Made by a program: the position numbers and the translations under genes
The notes under the pieces: model-generated
Told to the model about the DNA's origin: nothing
The model's database searches: none
Seen by the model: only the letters and a program-made list of their open reading frames with translations
Shown: piece by piece, positions 1 to 7,099 of the stretch
Layout of the letters: each line of letters starts with the position of its first letter
How positions within the stretch are numbered: the stretch's first letter is position 1
From: Oribacterium sp. UBA4274
GTDB lineage: Bacteria > Bacillota > Clostridia > Lachnospirales > Lachnospiraceae
Direction: 5' to 3'
Length of the DNA stretch: 15,606 nt
Assembly (NCBI GenBank): GCA_002396005.1
Contig: DGVW01000109.1
Location: 4,631 to 20,236 of the forward strand

Positions 1-1463
1 CCATGACTCCGGGACAGCGTTTAAGTGTTCTCGAGCAGGATCAGTTCAAGTATGATGATTGTACTGTTATCGATACAGTCATCCGTGGTAACCAGCGGCT
101 TTTCGATATTATGAAGGAAAAGGACGCCATCTATGCCAAGCCTGATTTCTCTGACGAAGATGGTATGAGAGCTGCAGAACTGGAAGCCGAGTTCGCACAG
201 ATGGATGGCTGGAATGCAGAGGCTGATGCAGAAACCATGCTTAACGGTCTTGGTATCGGTACAGATCTTCATTATAAGCTTATGAGTGAGCTTAAGGGTT
301 CTGAGAAGGTTAAGGTTCTCCTTGCCAAGGCACTTTTTGGCAACCCGGATATCCTTCTTTTGGACGAGCCTACAAACCATCTGGATCTCAACTCCATAGA
401 GTGGCTTGAGGAGTTCCTTATTAACTTTGAGAACACAGTCATCGTAGTATCCCATGACCGTTACTTCTTAAATAAAGTTTGTACAAACATCGCTGACATC
501 GACTACGGCAAGATCACCGTTTTTGCAGGAAACTATGACTTCTGGTTCGAGTCATCTCAGCTCATCGTTCGTCAGCAGAAGGAAGCCAACCGTAAGAAGG
601 AAGAGAAGATCAAGGAGCTCCAGGAGTTCATTCAGAGGTTCTCTGCCAATGCTTCCAAGTCAAAACAGGCAACTTCCCGTAAGCGTGCTCTTGAAAAGAT
701 CGAGCTTGATACCATCAAGCCATCATCAAGACAGTATCCTTACATCGTATTTAAGCCAAATCGTGAAATCGGAAACGATGTACTTGAGGTAAAGAACCTT
801 ACAAAGACCATCAACGGCGTAAAGGTGCTTGATAATATTTCCTTCATCGTTAACCGTACAGATAAGATCGCTCTTGTTGGTCCTAACGAACTTGCCAAGA
901 CAACTCTCATGCAGATTCTCTCCGGTGAGATGGAGCCTGACAGCGGCGACTATAAGTGGGGTGTAACAACAAGCCAGTCCTACTTCCCTAAGGACAATAC
1001 CGCCGAGTTCAAGTCAGAGGATACCATCGTTGAGTGGCTCACTCAGTACAGCCCTGATAAGGATACACAGTTTGTTCGTGGTTACCTTGGCCGCATGCTT
1101 TTCAAGGGCGACGACGGACTTAAGAAGGTCAATGTCCTTTCCGGAGGTGAGCGCGTAAGATGTATGCTCAGTAAGATGATGATTTCCGGTTCCAATGTTA
1201 TCATACTTGATGAGCCTACCGACCACCTTGATATGGAGTCGATCTCAGCTCTCAATGATGGTCTCAAGAACTTCCCTGGTGTCATTATCTTCTCATCTCG
1301 TGACCACCAGGTTGTTGAAACAACAGCTAACCGTATCTTCGAGATCATTGATGGACATCTCATTGACAAGATGACTACATACGATGAGTACCTTGCATCT
1401 GATGATGATATCAAGAAGAGATTCACATTTACCCTCTCAGAGGATGACGCAAGCGATAACTAA
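1..1463 (+). CDS. ykpA: ABC-F family ATPase, YkpA-like (5' end outside window)
   Basis: A soluble protein with two nucleotide-binding domains and no membrane segments. ABC-F proteins act on ribosomes (translation factors or antibiotic protection) and are not transporters. Residue numbers count from the first in-frame Met at base 3, which is probably internal: the visible protein starts after the Walker A of domain 1, so about 70-80 N-terminal residues are missing. Domain 1 shows a signature-like LKGSEKVKV (97-105), Walker B ILLLDEPTNHLD (117-128) and H-switch SHDR (150-153). A charged linker (about 185-250) matches the ABC-F interdomain arm. Domain 2 shows GPNELAKTT (293-301) as a degenerate Walker A, LSGGE (379-383) and LDEPTDHLD (402-410). 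The domain 2 Walker A lacks its usual glycine, as I recall for B. subtilis YkpA (NELAVTT). The switch histidine of domain 2 is replaced by arginine (SSRDH, 431-435). The family is clear; the cellular role is unknown. Confidence 0.93.
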   Translation, partial: MTPGQRLSVLEQDQFKYDDCTVIDTVIRGNQRLFDIMKEKDAIYAKPDFSDEDGMRAAELEAEFAQMDGWNAEADAETMLNGLGIGTDLHYKLMSELKGSEKVKVLLAKALFGNPDILLLDEPTNHLDLNSIEWLEEFLINFENTVIVVSHDRYFLNKVCTNIADIDYGKITVFAGNYDFWFESSQLIVRQQKEANRKKEEKIKELQEFIQRFSANASKSKQATSRKRALEKIELDTIKPSSRQYPYIVFKPNREIGNDVLEVKNLTKTINGVKVLDNISFIVNRTDKIALVGPNELAKTTLMQILSGEMEPDSGDYKWGVTTSQSYFPKDNTAEFKSEDTIVEWLTQYSPDKDTQFVRGYLGRMLFKGDDGLKKVNVLSGGERVRCMLSKMMISGSNVIILDEPTDHLDMESISALNDGLKNFPGVIIFSSRDHQVVETTANRIFEIIDGHLIDKMTTYDEYLASDDDIKKRFTFTLSEDDASDN

Positions 1464-1476
1464 AGGGGATAAAAAT

Positions 1477-1549
1477 ACCGGTTCTAAAAAAGTTTTAGTC
1501 GATAGATTTTTCGACTTCTGCTTTTTTAGAACCGGTTTTGATTTTTGAT
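1477..1549. terminator. Nested-hairpin intrinsic terminator between convergent genes
   Basis: A perfect 16-bp inverted repeat (1477-1492 with 1521-1536, arm ACCGGTTCTAAAAAAG) encloses a second perfect 6-bp stem (AGTCGA 1497-1502 with TCGACT 1511-1516). On the + strand it is followed by a T-rich run (TTTGATTTTTGATT), so it should end ykpA transcription. Read on the - strand the outer stem is followed by TATTTTTAT, so it can also end the converging SGNH gene transcript. The rest of the gap (1550-1658) is AT-rich and I see nothing else in it. Confidence 0.85.
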
Positions 1550-1658
1550 TATTCTGGTCCGATAAAAATGTTTATTTTGACTTGATGTGCATCAATAATT
1601 TATACTGATTCTATTTTTTTACATATACAGTCCCAAAAATATTTATGACTCTAAACTC

Positions 1659-2597
1659 TCAAAGTCCAAGTTTTCTTAAGGCAGTACGTTTCATTTCATT
1701 TACCCAATAAATATAGTACTGATAATTGTAATGTATCTTTTGATCAATGCTCCATGCGACCGGAAGATTACCGTTTCCATCACTCATAATGTCCTGCACA
1801 TCGATGTAATCCCAGCCGTTCACTCTGCACTTCTCCTGCATCGCAGCATTAAGGGAGCGAACTTTATCGTTGTTATAATCTGCATCCTGACTCTTTTCTG
1901 TCATATATGTTGTGCTGATCACTGTAATATCAACACCGGGATTTTCCCCCGTTATCTCTTTAAGCAGCTTTTCATAATTATCTGCCGCCTCAGGATTATT
2001 CAGATCCTTATATCCAAAGAAACTATATACATGCTTCGCTCCTATAAGTCCTATAGCCTCAGGAAGGCGATGACGGACCCCCTGAACCATCGGATGTATA
2101 TTTTCTCCATCATTAGGCAGAAGCGCCTTACTCAGGCTATATCCTGCCACAGCAAGGGATGTGAAATTGTCACTCACAACATCTCCCTTATTGGTCGTGA
2201 TGTTATATCTTTGGAAATTCTCCGCTATAGAATCACCTATTATCACAGATCCCTTGAAGTATTCAGACAATGCATAGAACTGCTGATCTGAAAGCTGAGA
2301 CACATCCATCTGCGCATAATAATTCTTAAGTGCAGTCTCTTCAGCTGCTTGTGCTTCTGTACCTGCCATCGGACCATATGTTGTATTACTGTTTGTTTGT
2401 AAAGTACCGTTATTCTGACTAGTATTCTCCTCTGCCAAAATACTTTCCGTACCTACAGTACCCGGCCCAAAGACAGTCACATCAGATGTAATCGGTGTGA
2501 CACCCTGTGCCGCAACTCCTGCATATGCAGGCATCGCTGACACAAGAACCAACGCTGCAGCTATCCCTAAAGAATTAATTTTTATAGAATCATTCAT
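1659..2597 (-). CDS. Secreted SGNH/GDSL-like hydrolase family protein
   Basis: A 312-residue protein with an N-terminal signal peptide: a hydrophobic run at residues 9-22 and AYA|G as the likely signal peptidase I site near residue 26. A low-complexity Asn/Thr/Ser/Gly/Gln-rich region (30-85) follows, then an SGNH-type domain. Block I is GDSIAENF with candidate nucleophile Ser123. The block II glycine lies in AVAGYSL (about 152). A C-terminal D-x-x-x-H (Asp285, His289) stands where block V normally gives D-x-x-H. Block III, usually G-x-N-D, reads GYKD (195-198), so the oxyanion-hole Asn appears to be Lys. SGNH enzymes remove acyl groups from lipids, polysaccharides or peptidoglycan; the substrate here cannot be told. 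The start has a purine-rich AAAGAGAGA upstream as a plausible ribosome site. It appears monocistronic, with the shared terminator downstream. The 149-base gap upstream holds a perfect DnaA-box sequence (2677-2685). Confidence 0.8.
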   Translation of the reverse strand: MNDSIKINSLGIAAALVLVSAMPAYAGVAAQGVTPITSDVTVFGPGTVGTESILAEENTSQNNGTLQTNSNTTYGPMAGTEAQAAEETALKNYYAQMDVSQLSDQQFYALSEYFKGSVIIGDSIAENFQRYNITTNKGDVVSDNFTSLAVAGYSLSKALLPNDGENIHPMVQGVRHRLPEAIGLIGAKHVYSFFGYKDLNNPEAADNYEKLLKEITGENPGVDITVISTTYMTEKSQDADYNNDKVRSLNAAMQEKCRVNGWDYIDVQDIMSDGNGNLPVAWSIDQKIHYNYQYYIYWVNEMKRTALRKLGL

Positions 2598-2676
2598 GCC
2601 ATCTCTCTTTCAATACTCAGAATCTATCCACATCAGAAGATGTTATAAGTTGAACTTGATCATATAGCTCCTCTGT

Positions 2677-2685
2677 TTATCCACA
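2677..2685 (+). promoter_or_regulatory. DnaA-box sequence TTATCCACA upstream of the SGNH gene
   Basis: A perfect 9-mer TTATCCACA lies in the 149-base gap between the SGNH gene start (2597) and the stop of the upstream nucleotidase gene (2747). A one-mismatch copy, CTATCCACA, is at 2624-2632 in the same orientation. Either could be chance in AT-rich DNA. They are recorded because a denser cluster of the same motif lies at 8464-8639. Confidence 0.35.
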
Positions 2686-2746
2686 TTCTGCACTACGAAT
2701 TCAACAGTCTTGGAAACACAGCAAAATGCTTTAAATCTATTAGTGA

Positions 2747-4342
2747 TCAGTATATAACCTCAAATTTATAGTTGTCAGGAATCTCAAGCTTAGGATGTCT
2801 GCGAACATAGTCCACCAGCAAATCCTGAACATTATCAGCGGTGCTGAATAATGTTCTGGCCTTACCTATCATATCGTATCCGCCGGTACCTGTAGCTCTG
2901 TAATTAGATGTTATAAGTTTGTATTTCTTTCCCGGAATCAACTCACTGCCGTCCAGCATCCTCATACGAACCACTCTGTCTCCGACAGGTCTTCTCAGAT
3001 CAAAAGCGTAATCAAGCCCCGCGTAGAAATCGTAGTTATAATGCTCGATCTTTGGCTTCATAAAAACATCTGAAATATATGGTTTCCCTTCAGAGTCCAG
3101 GTCAAGATACTGTGCACATCTCTCCAGAGCTTCCTTGAGTATATCTGCAGTGACTTCCTTGACTTCAGAGGTATTGGCAAATGTATATGCCGCATAAATA
3201 TCTCTTATGCTGACACTTTTATTAAATCCTACCTCATCATTGCCTATACTTGTACAGGAAAAATCACTCTCTGCAGACTCAAGCTGAACCTGATTAAAGA
3301 GTGCCGCAACCTTACTGCCGTGAAGTGCTATATCAAGCTTAGCTTCCGGTCTGATCTCCTCCTTGAACTCACCTATAGCCTCATCAAGCCACCTCTCCGT
3401 AGCTTCTTCAAGAGGCATGATAACGGTCCTTGCCTCTTCATAAGTTTCACTACCTACATGCATGAGTTCTGACGTACATGTAAGCTTATCTTCTGAAAAG
3501 CTTCCGTTCAAATGAATATAGTTCTCTGCATTTGCAGGTGGCTGAACGCTCCAGGTACCATACAGATCAATTCCGGACACAGACATATGCTGATGTCCTG
3601 TGAGGATAATGTCATAATCAAGTTTCCTGCACATTTCGCAGGCAACATTTTCTCTGCTGTCTGTGAGCTTCAAATGACTGTTGAGGTCCTCCTCATAACC
3701 GCCGTGATAGATGCAAATGGTGACATCACATCCATCCTCAATCATTTCCTTATGTACTCTCTCTGCCGCAGCGATAGGATCAGAAACCTTGAGTTCGGTA
3801 ATGTTGGAAGGCTGCTCCCAGACATTTACATAGTCAGTAACAACACCAGTTATACCTACTCTTAAGCCGCTTGCGAGTGTACATATAACATATTTCTTAT
3901 GCTTTATCTCGCCTCTCAGGTCTTCAACGTTGGCTATAAGGAGTGTTCCGTTCAATGCATTAACATAATCTCTTATAACATTATATCCATTGTTGAAATC
4001 ATGATTTCCAAGGGTGTAGAAGTCCAGTCCCATGGCATTAAATGCTTCAGCAACAGGATGAAAATCAAAACTATCCGCATGCTCAAGATAGTATGTTACA
4101 AGCGGTGTTCCCTGCAGACTGTCTCCGCCATCAAGCACAAGAACATCCGAATCTTTAGTCACATAAGTTTCTTTCATAAACTCATCAATATGACTTTTAA
4201 CCCCGGTATCAACCTTAACTTTACTTCTTAAATCTGCAGCCAGATTTAAAAGACCTATATTCTTTGCACCACCTGTAGCATAGTCTACAGGTAATAATCT
4301 TCCATGTGTATCAGATGTATAGTATATTTCAAAATTCTTCAT
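2747..4342 (-). CDS. Metallophosphatase: 5'-nucleotidase / 2',3'-cyclic phosphodiesterase family
   Basis: A 531-residue protein of the UshA/CpdB/YfkN type, hydrolysing phosphate from nucleotides or cyclic nucleotides with two metal ions. The N-terminal calcineurin-like domain shows the metal motifs in order: DTH (11-13), GGDSLQG (72-78), GNHDFN (112-117), His213 in YHGG, and GHQH (249-252). The C-terminal 5'-nucleotidase domain begins near 330 and carries the IRDIYAAYTFANT segment and a late NYRATGTGGYDM motif that fits the nucleotide-binding region. Most family members are exported, but this one begins directly with the first metal motif and has no signal peptide, anchor or LPXTG sequence, so it should be cytoplasmic. 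AGGAGC (4347-4352) lies 4 bases upstream of the ATG. It sits downstream of phnE behind a hairpin terminator, so it is probably separately transcribed, possibly with read-through. The exact substrate is open. Confidence 0.85.
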   Translation of the reverse strand: MKNFEIYYTSDTHGRLLPVDYATGGAKNIGLLNLAADLRSKVKVDTGVKSHIDEFMKETYVTKDSDVLVLDGGDSLQGTPLVTYYLEHADSFDFHPVAEAFNAMGLDFYTLGNHDFNNGYNVIRDYVNALNGTLLIANVEDLRGEIKHKKYVICTLASGLRVGITGVVTDYVNVWEQPSNITELKVSDPIAAAERVHKEMIEDGCDVTICIYHGGYEEDLNSHLKLTDSRENVACEMCRKLDYDIILTGHQHMSVSGIDLYGTWSVQPPANAENYIHLNGSFSEDKLTCTSELMHVGSETYEEARTVIMPLEEATERWLDEAIGEFKEEIRPEAKLDIALHGSKVAALFNQVQLESAESDFSCTSIGNDEVGFNKSVSIRDIYAAYTFANTSEVKEVTADILKEALERCAQYLDLDSEGKPYISDVFMKPKIEHYNYDFYAGLDYAFDLRRPVGDRVVRMRMLDGSELIPGKKYKLITSNYRATGTGGYDMIGKARTLFSTADNVQDLLVDYVRRHPKLEIPDNYKFEVIY

Positions 4343-4413
4343 ATAAGCTCCTAAAACGAATCCCGATAATCATTATCATATCAAATAAACTGATATAGTT
4401 TTCATTAAATGTC

Positions 4414-4453
4414 TATATCCGGATGCTTTGCACTAAACATTGCTCCGGATATA
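4414..4453. repeat. 10-bp inverted repeat upstream of the nucleotidase gene
   Basis: TATATCCGGA (4414-4423) and TCCGGATATA (4444-4453) form a perfect inverted repeat with a 20-base spacer. It lies between the phn terminator and the start of the nucleotidase gene, about 70-110 bases upstream of that ATG. It could be a transcription factor site or a second, U-tract-less hairpin behind the phn operon. No function can be assigned from sequence alone. Confidence 0.5.
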
Positions 4454-4476
4454 CTTATAACACTTATAATAATATC

Positions 4477-4503
4477 AAAGGACGGAGAAAATCTCCGTCC
4501 TTT
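4477..4503 (-). terminator. Intrinsic terminator of the phn operon
   Basis: A perfect 12-bp stem (AAAGGACGGAGA 4477-4488 with 4492-4503) has a 3-base loop and lies 10 bases after the stop codon of the last phnE. On the - strand the tail is TTTGATATTATTA, a moderate U-tract. The longer T run is on the + strand, where no gene reads towards it. Confidence 0.75.
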
Positions 4504-4513
4504 TTATGGTTTA

Positions 4514-5323
4514 TCAACCTCTTGTTAACTTAACTCTGATCTTTGTACTGATCCACTCAACAATAAGAACAAGTACAACCAGTCCGATAAGGATTGAACC
4601 TGCCTCATTCCAACGATATGCGTTCATGGCAAAGATAAGCGGTGCACCGATACCACCGGCACCAACGAGACCAAGCACAGTTGCATCTCTCAGATTTATA
4701 TCAAATCTGTAAATCGCTGTGGATGCAAAATTCGGCATAAGCTGTGGAAGGATTCCATATAAAATCTTCTGCCATGTTGAGCATCCCATCGCATCGAGTG
4801 ACTCAAGAATCTTGGTGTCGAGATCCTCTATTGCTTCTATGTACATCTTGGATACCATACCGATAGATGTAACTGACATAGTCATAAGACCAGCAAAAGG
4901 TCCCGGTCCTGTAACTCGGATAAACATAAGACCATACACAAATGCCGGCACTGTACGAACCATCATGATGATCATACGACCAATAAATGCAACCGGCTTC
5001 GGGGTCAGGTTACTTGCAGACAGGAAAGCCAATGGTATAGAAAAAACCGCACCTACAACTGTTCCCATAAATGCAATACATATTGTTTCAAGAAGAAGAT
5101 AAAGAACACCTTCTTTTGAAAGATTAAAAAGAAGCTCTGTATCAGGATGTACAATACCGCTTAAAATATTAAGCGCCATCTTGCCTCCATTGGCATTGGT
5201 TCCTGAGGACTCCATAGCTCCCAAACTCCATACCAGAAGTACTATAATTATTGCTGCATTAGCCGCATGCCAGACCCAGTCCTTTGGACGGCTCTCATAT
5301 GCTTTTACAATTCTCTCATCCAT
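4514..5323 (-). CDS. phnE: Phosphonate-type ABC transporter permease PhnE (second copy)
   Basis: A 269-residue integral membrane permease of the PhnE/BPD_transp_1 family. The N-terminus is cytoplasmic, with a first membrane segment near 20-37 and a cluster of hydrophobic segments from about 75 onward, ending in a helix at about 243-260. The ATPase-contact EAA loop is recognisable as LDAMGCSTWQKILYGILPQ (about 178-196), followed by a VGAGGIG segment typical of PhnE. It begins 12 bases after the stop of the first phnE, with AAGGAGG placed across that junction, so the two are cotranscribed and probably translationally coupled. Two consecutive phnE genes imply a heterodimeric channel. It is the last gene of phnD-C-E-E. 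Substrate could be phosphonate, phosphite or another small organophosphate. Confidence 0.93.
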   Translation of the reverse strand: MDERIVKAYESRPKDWVWHAANAAIIIVLLVWSLGAMESSGTNANGGKMALNILSGIVHPDTELLFNLSKEGVLYLLLETICIAFMGTVVGAVFSIPLAFLSASNLTPKPVAFIGRMIIMMVRTVPAFVYGLMFIRVTGPGPFAGLMTMSVTSIGMVSKMYIEAIEDLDTKILESLDAMGCSTWQKILYGILPQLMPNFASTAIYRFDINLRDATVLGLVGAGGIGAPLIFAMNAYRWNEAGSILIGLVVLVLIVEWISTKIRVKLTRG

Positions 5324-5335
5324 ACGAGTTCCTCC

Positions 5336-6157
5336 TTAAACAAGTTTCTTACGAGCAAAACGGCTGATTGACTCGATTACAAATACAGTAACAAAAAGAA
5401 CAACCAGGATCATACCGACATTTGGATACTCTCTCCATCCAAGCTGCTCATTCAGGATAAGACCGATACCACCGGCTCCTACATAACCAAGAACTGCTGC
5501 ATAACGAACATTACCCTCGAAATTATATAAACTGTTTGAGAGGAATGCCGGAAGCACCTGAGGCACGATGGCATGCAGGAAGGCCTGTGTTCTGGTAAAT
5601 CCCATAGCTTCCATAGCCTCAAAAGAACCCATATCTACAGTCTCTATCTCTTCATACATGATCTTTCCGATATATGAAAAAGAAAAAACCGCAATAGCTA
5701 TAGTTCCGGCTATAGTTCCGAGACCAAAGATAAATGTAGCAATAAGTGCACTTACAAGTGTAGGCAATGTACGGATGATACTGAACATAAGTCTCATTAT
5801 CGCTACAACAATCCTGTTCTTACAGATGTTAGTGGAAGCAAGCATCGCAAAAGGAAGACATAACAGTGAACCTAAAGCCGATCCCAAAAGAGACATCTTG
5901 ATAGTATCAAGTATCGGGTTAATTATGGAGCCTAAATATGAAGGCTCAGGCGGAAACATACGTGCAAGGATTACAAAGAACTGATTACCTCTTGCAGCAA
6001 GAACTGTTGGATCAAAACCCGTTATCCTTATCGATACAATACTCATAATAAGTATGGCAATAACATAGATTGGTGCTCTTGAGCTTTTCTGCTCTACGGT
6101 TTTGCCATTATCGAGAGTGTATTTTTTAGGCGGGAAGAGTTTATCATAGATACTCAT
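5336..6157 (-). CDS. phnE: Phosphonate-type ABC transporter permease PhnE (first copy)
   Basis: A 273-residue membrane permease of the same family as its downstream partner. The first hydrophobic segment is near 30-45 and further segments run from about 85 to the C-terminus. The EAA loop reads EAMGFTRTQAFLHAIVPQVLP (about 182-202), followed by VGAGGIG. The ATG overlaps the phnC stop by four bases (6154-6157) and AGGAGG lies 7 bases upstream inside phnC, so translation should be coupled to phnC. It should pair with the second PhnE to form the channel and bind PhnC on the cytoplasmic side. Confidence 0.93.
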   Translation of the reverse strand: MSIYDKLFPPKKYTLDNGKTVEQKSSRAPIYVIAILIMSIVSIRITGFDPTVLAARGNQFFVILARMFPPEPSYLGSIINPILDTIKMSLLGSALGSLLCLPFAMLASTNICKNRIVVAIMRLMFSIIRTLPTLVSALIATFIFGLGTIAGTIAIAVFSFSYIGKIMYEEIETVDMGSFEAMEAMGFTRTQAFLHAIVPQVLPAFLSNSLYNFEGNVRYAAVLGYVGAGGIGLILNEQLGWREYPNVGMILVVLFVTVFVIESISRFARKKLV

Positions 6158-6906
6158 GCTTCTTCCTCCTGTCCTCCCTTATAAATACTGTCAAGAACAG
6201 CCTTATCTACCTTATCTGCAGGACCGTCATATACTATTTCTCCGGCACGTATACCGATTACTCTTGAACAATATTTAAGAGCCAGATCTACATGGTGGAT
6301 ATTGATAAGAATACTGATATTCATATCTTTGTTAATACGGGTAAAATCATCCATAACCTGATTGGCTGTTACAGGATCAAGTGCAGCAACAGGCTCATCG
6401 GCAAGAATGATCTGTGGGTTCTGAGCAAGAGTTCTCGCAAGTGCTACTCTCTGCTGCTGTCCACCGGACAGCTGGTCAGCACGAACAAATGCCTTATCAA
6501 GGATGCCAACTTTATCAAGTGCAGCTAATGCCTTCATCTTTTCATCCTGATTATAAAGTCCGAAAACAGAACGATACCATGGCATATCAGGAACGAATGC
6601 AGTAAGAACGTTCTTGATAACTGTTGTACGGGTAATAAGATTAAAAGACTGGAAAATCATTCCGATTTTTCTACGAAAACGGCGCAGACTACTTCCTGAA
6701 AGAGACATAACATCTGTTCCATCTACAGTAAGACTTCCGCTTGTAACATCATGCATACGATTTATAGTACGAATCAATGTTGACTTTCCTGCACCTGACA
6801 GACCGATAATTGCTACAAACTCTCCCTGCTCAATCTCAAGATTAATATGCTTAAGACCTTCGTAGCCATTAGGATATCTCTTTCCTACATCTTCAAACTT
6901 TATCAT
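6154..6906 (-). CDS. phnC: Phosphonate-type ABC transporter ATPase PhnC
   Basis: A 250-residue ABC ATPase that powers uptake by the PhnE pair. It has Walker A GLSGAGKST (35-43), Q-loop Gln86 in MIFQSFNL, signature LSGGQQQR (146-153), Walker B ILADEPVAALDP (167-178, catalytic Glu171) and switch His204 in NIHHVDLAL. The DEPVAALDP and IHHVDLAL wording is typical of PhnC rather than of amino-acid or phosphate (PstB) ATPases. The start is preceded by a purine-rich AGGAAAAGGAAAG ribosome site. It is separated from phnD by a 193-base spacer with two hairpins and overlaps phnE by four bases. Confidence 0.95.
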   Translation of the reverse strand: MIKFEDVGKRYPNGYEGLKHINLEIEQGEFVAIIGLSGAGKSTLIRTINRMHDVTSGSLTVDGTDVMSLSGSSLRRFRRKIGMIFQSFNLITRTTVIKNVLTAFVPDMPWYRSVFGLYNQDEKMKALAALDKVGILDKAFVRADQLSGGQQQRVALARTLAQNPQIILADEPVAALDPVTANQVMDDFTRINKDMNISILINIHHVDLALKYCSRVIGIRAGEIVYDGPADKVDKAVLDSIYKGGQEEEA

Positions 6907-6963
6907 TGTTCTTTCCTTTTCCTGTTATGAAAAAAATTTTATGAGTTTTTAACCCAATGTTTC

Positions 6964-6996
6964 ATGTGAGTGTTTAAACGCTTTAAGCATTCACAT
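6964..6996. promoter_or_regulatory. Imperfect 15-bp hairpin in the phnD-phnC spacer (H2)
   Basis: Arms at 6964-6978 and 6982-6996 enclose a 3-base loop. As - strand RNA the stem has 13 Watson-Crick pairs and two A/C mismatches; as + strand RNA those two positions are G/U wobbles. It lies about 60 bases upstream of the phnC start. Its 5' arm as - strand RNA contains TGAATGC, complementary to the 3' arm of the neighbouring hairpin at 7033-7061, so the two could form alternative structures. Confidence 0.45.
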
Positions 6997-7032
6997 AAAA
7001 TATCGGACATGTTGTTATCAGATATAAAGAAA

Positions 7033-7061
7033 GTCCGCATGAATGCAAGCATTCAGCGGAC
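7033..7061 (-). terminator. Hairpin after phnD, partial terminator or mRNA stabiliser (H1)
   Basis: GTCCGC (7033-7038) pairs with GCGGAC (7056-7061), and TGAATG (7040-7045) with CATTCA (7050-7055), around a 4-base loop, with one bulged base at 7039. It begins about 40 bases after the phnD stop and on the - strand is followed by TTTCTTTATATC, a weak U-tract. Such a hairpin after the binding-protein gene commonly gives more PhnD than membrane components by partial termination or 3'-end protection. This role is inference. Confidence 0.65.
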
Positions 7062-7099
7062 CCTCTAAACAATTTATGAACCGCTAGTTAGTGCGATGC

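Noticed and set aside
21..455. A 144-codon - strand open frame opposite ykpA
   Set aside because: It is a shadow of a strongly conserved ABC-F coding region and has no independent coding evidence.
1731..2291. A 186-codon + strand open frame opposite the SGNH gene
   Set aside because: It is antisense to a gene with a signal peptide and catalytic motifs, has no ribosome site and shows no recognisable domain.
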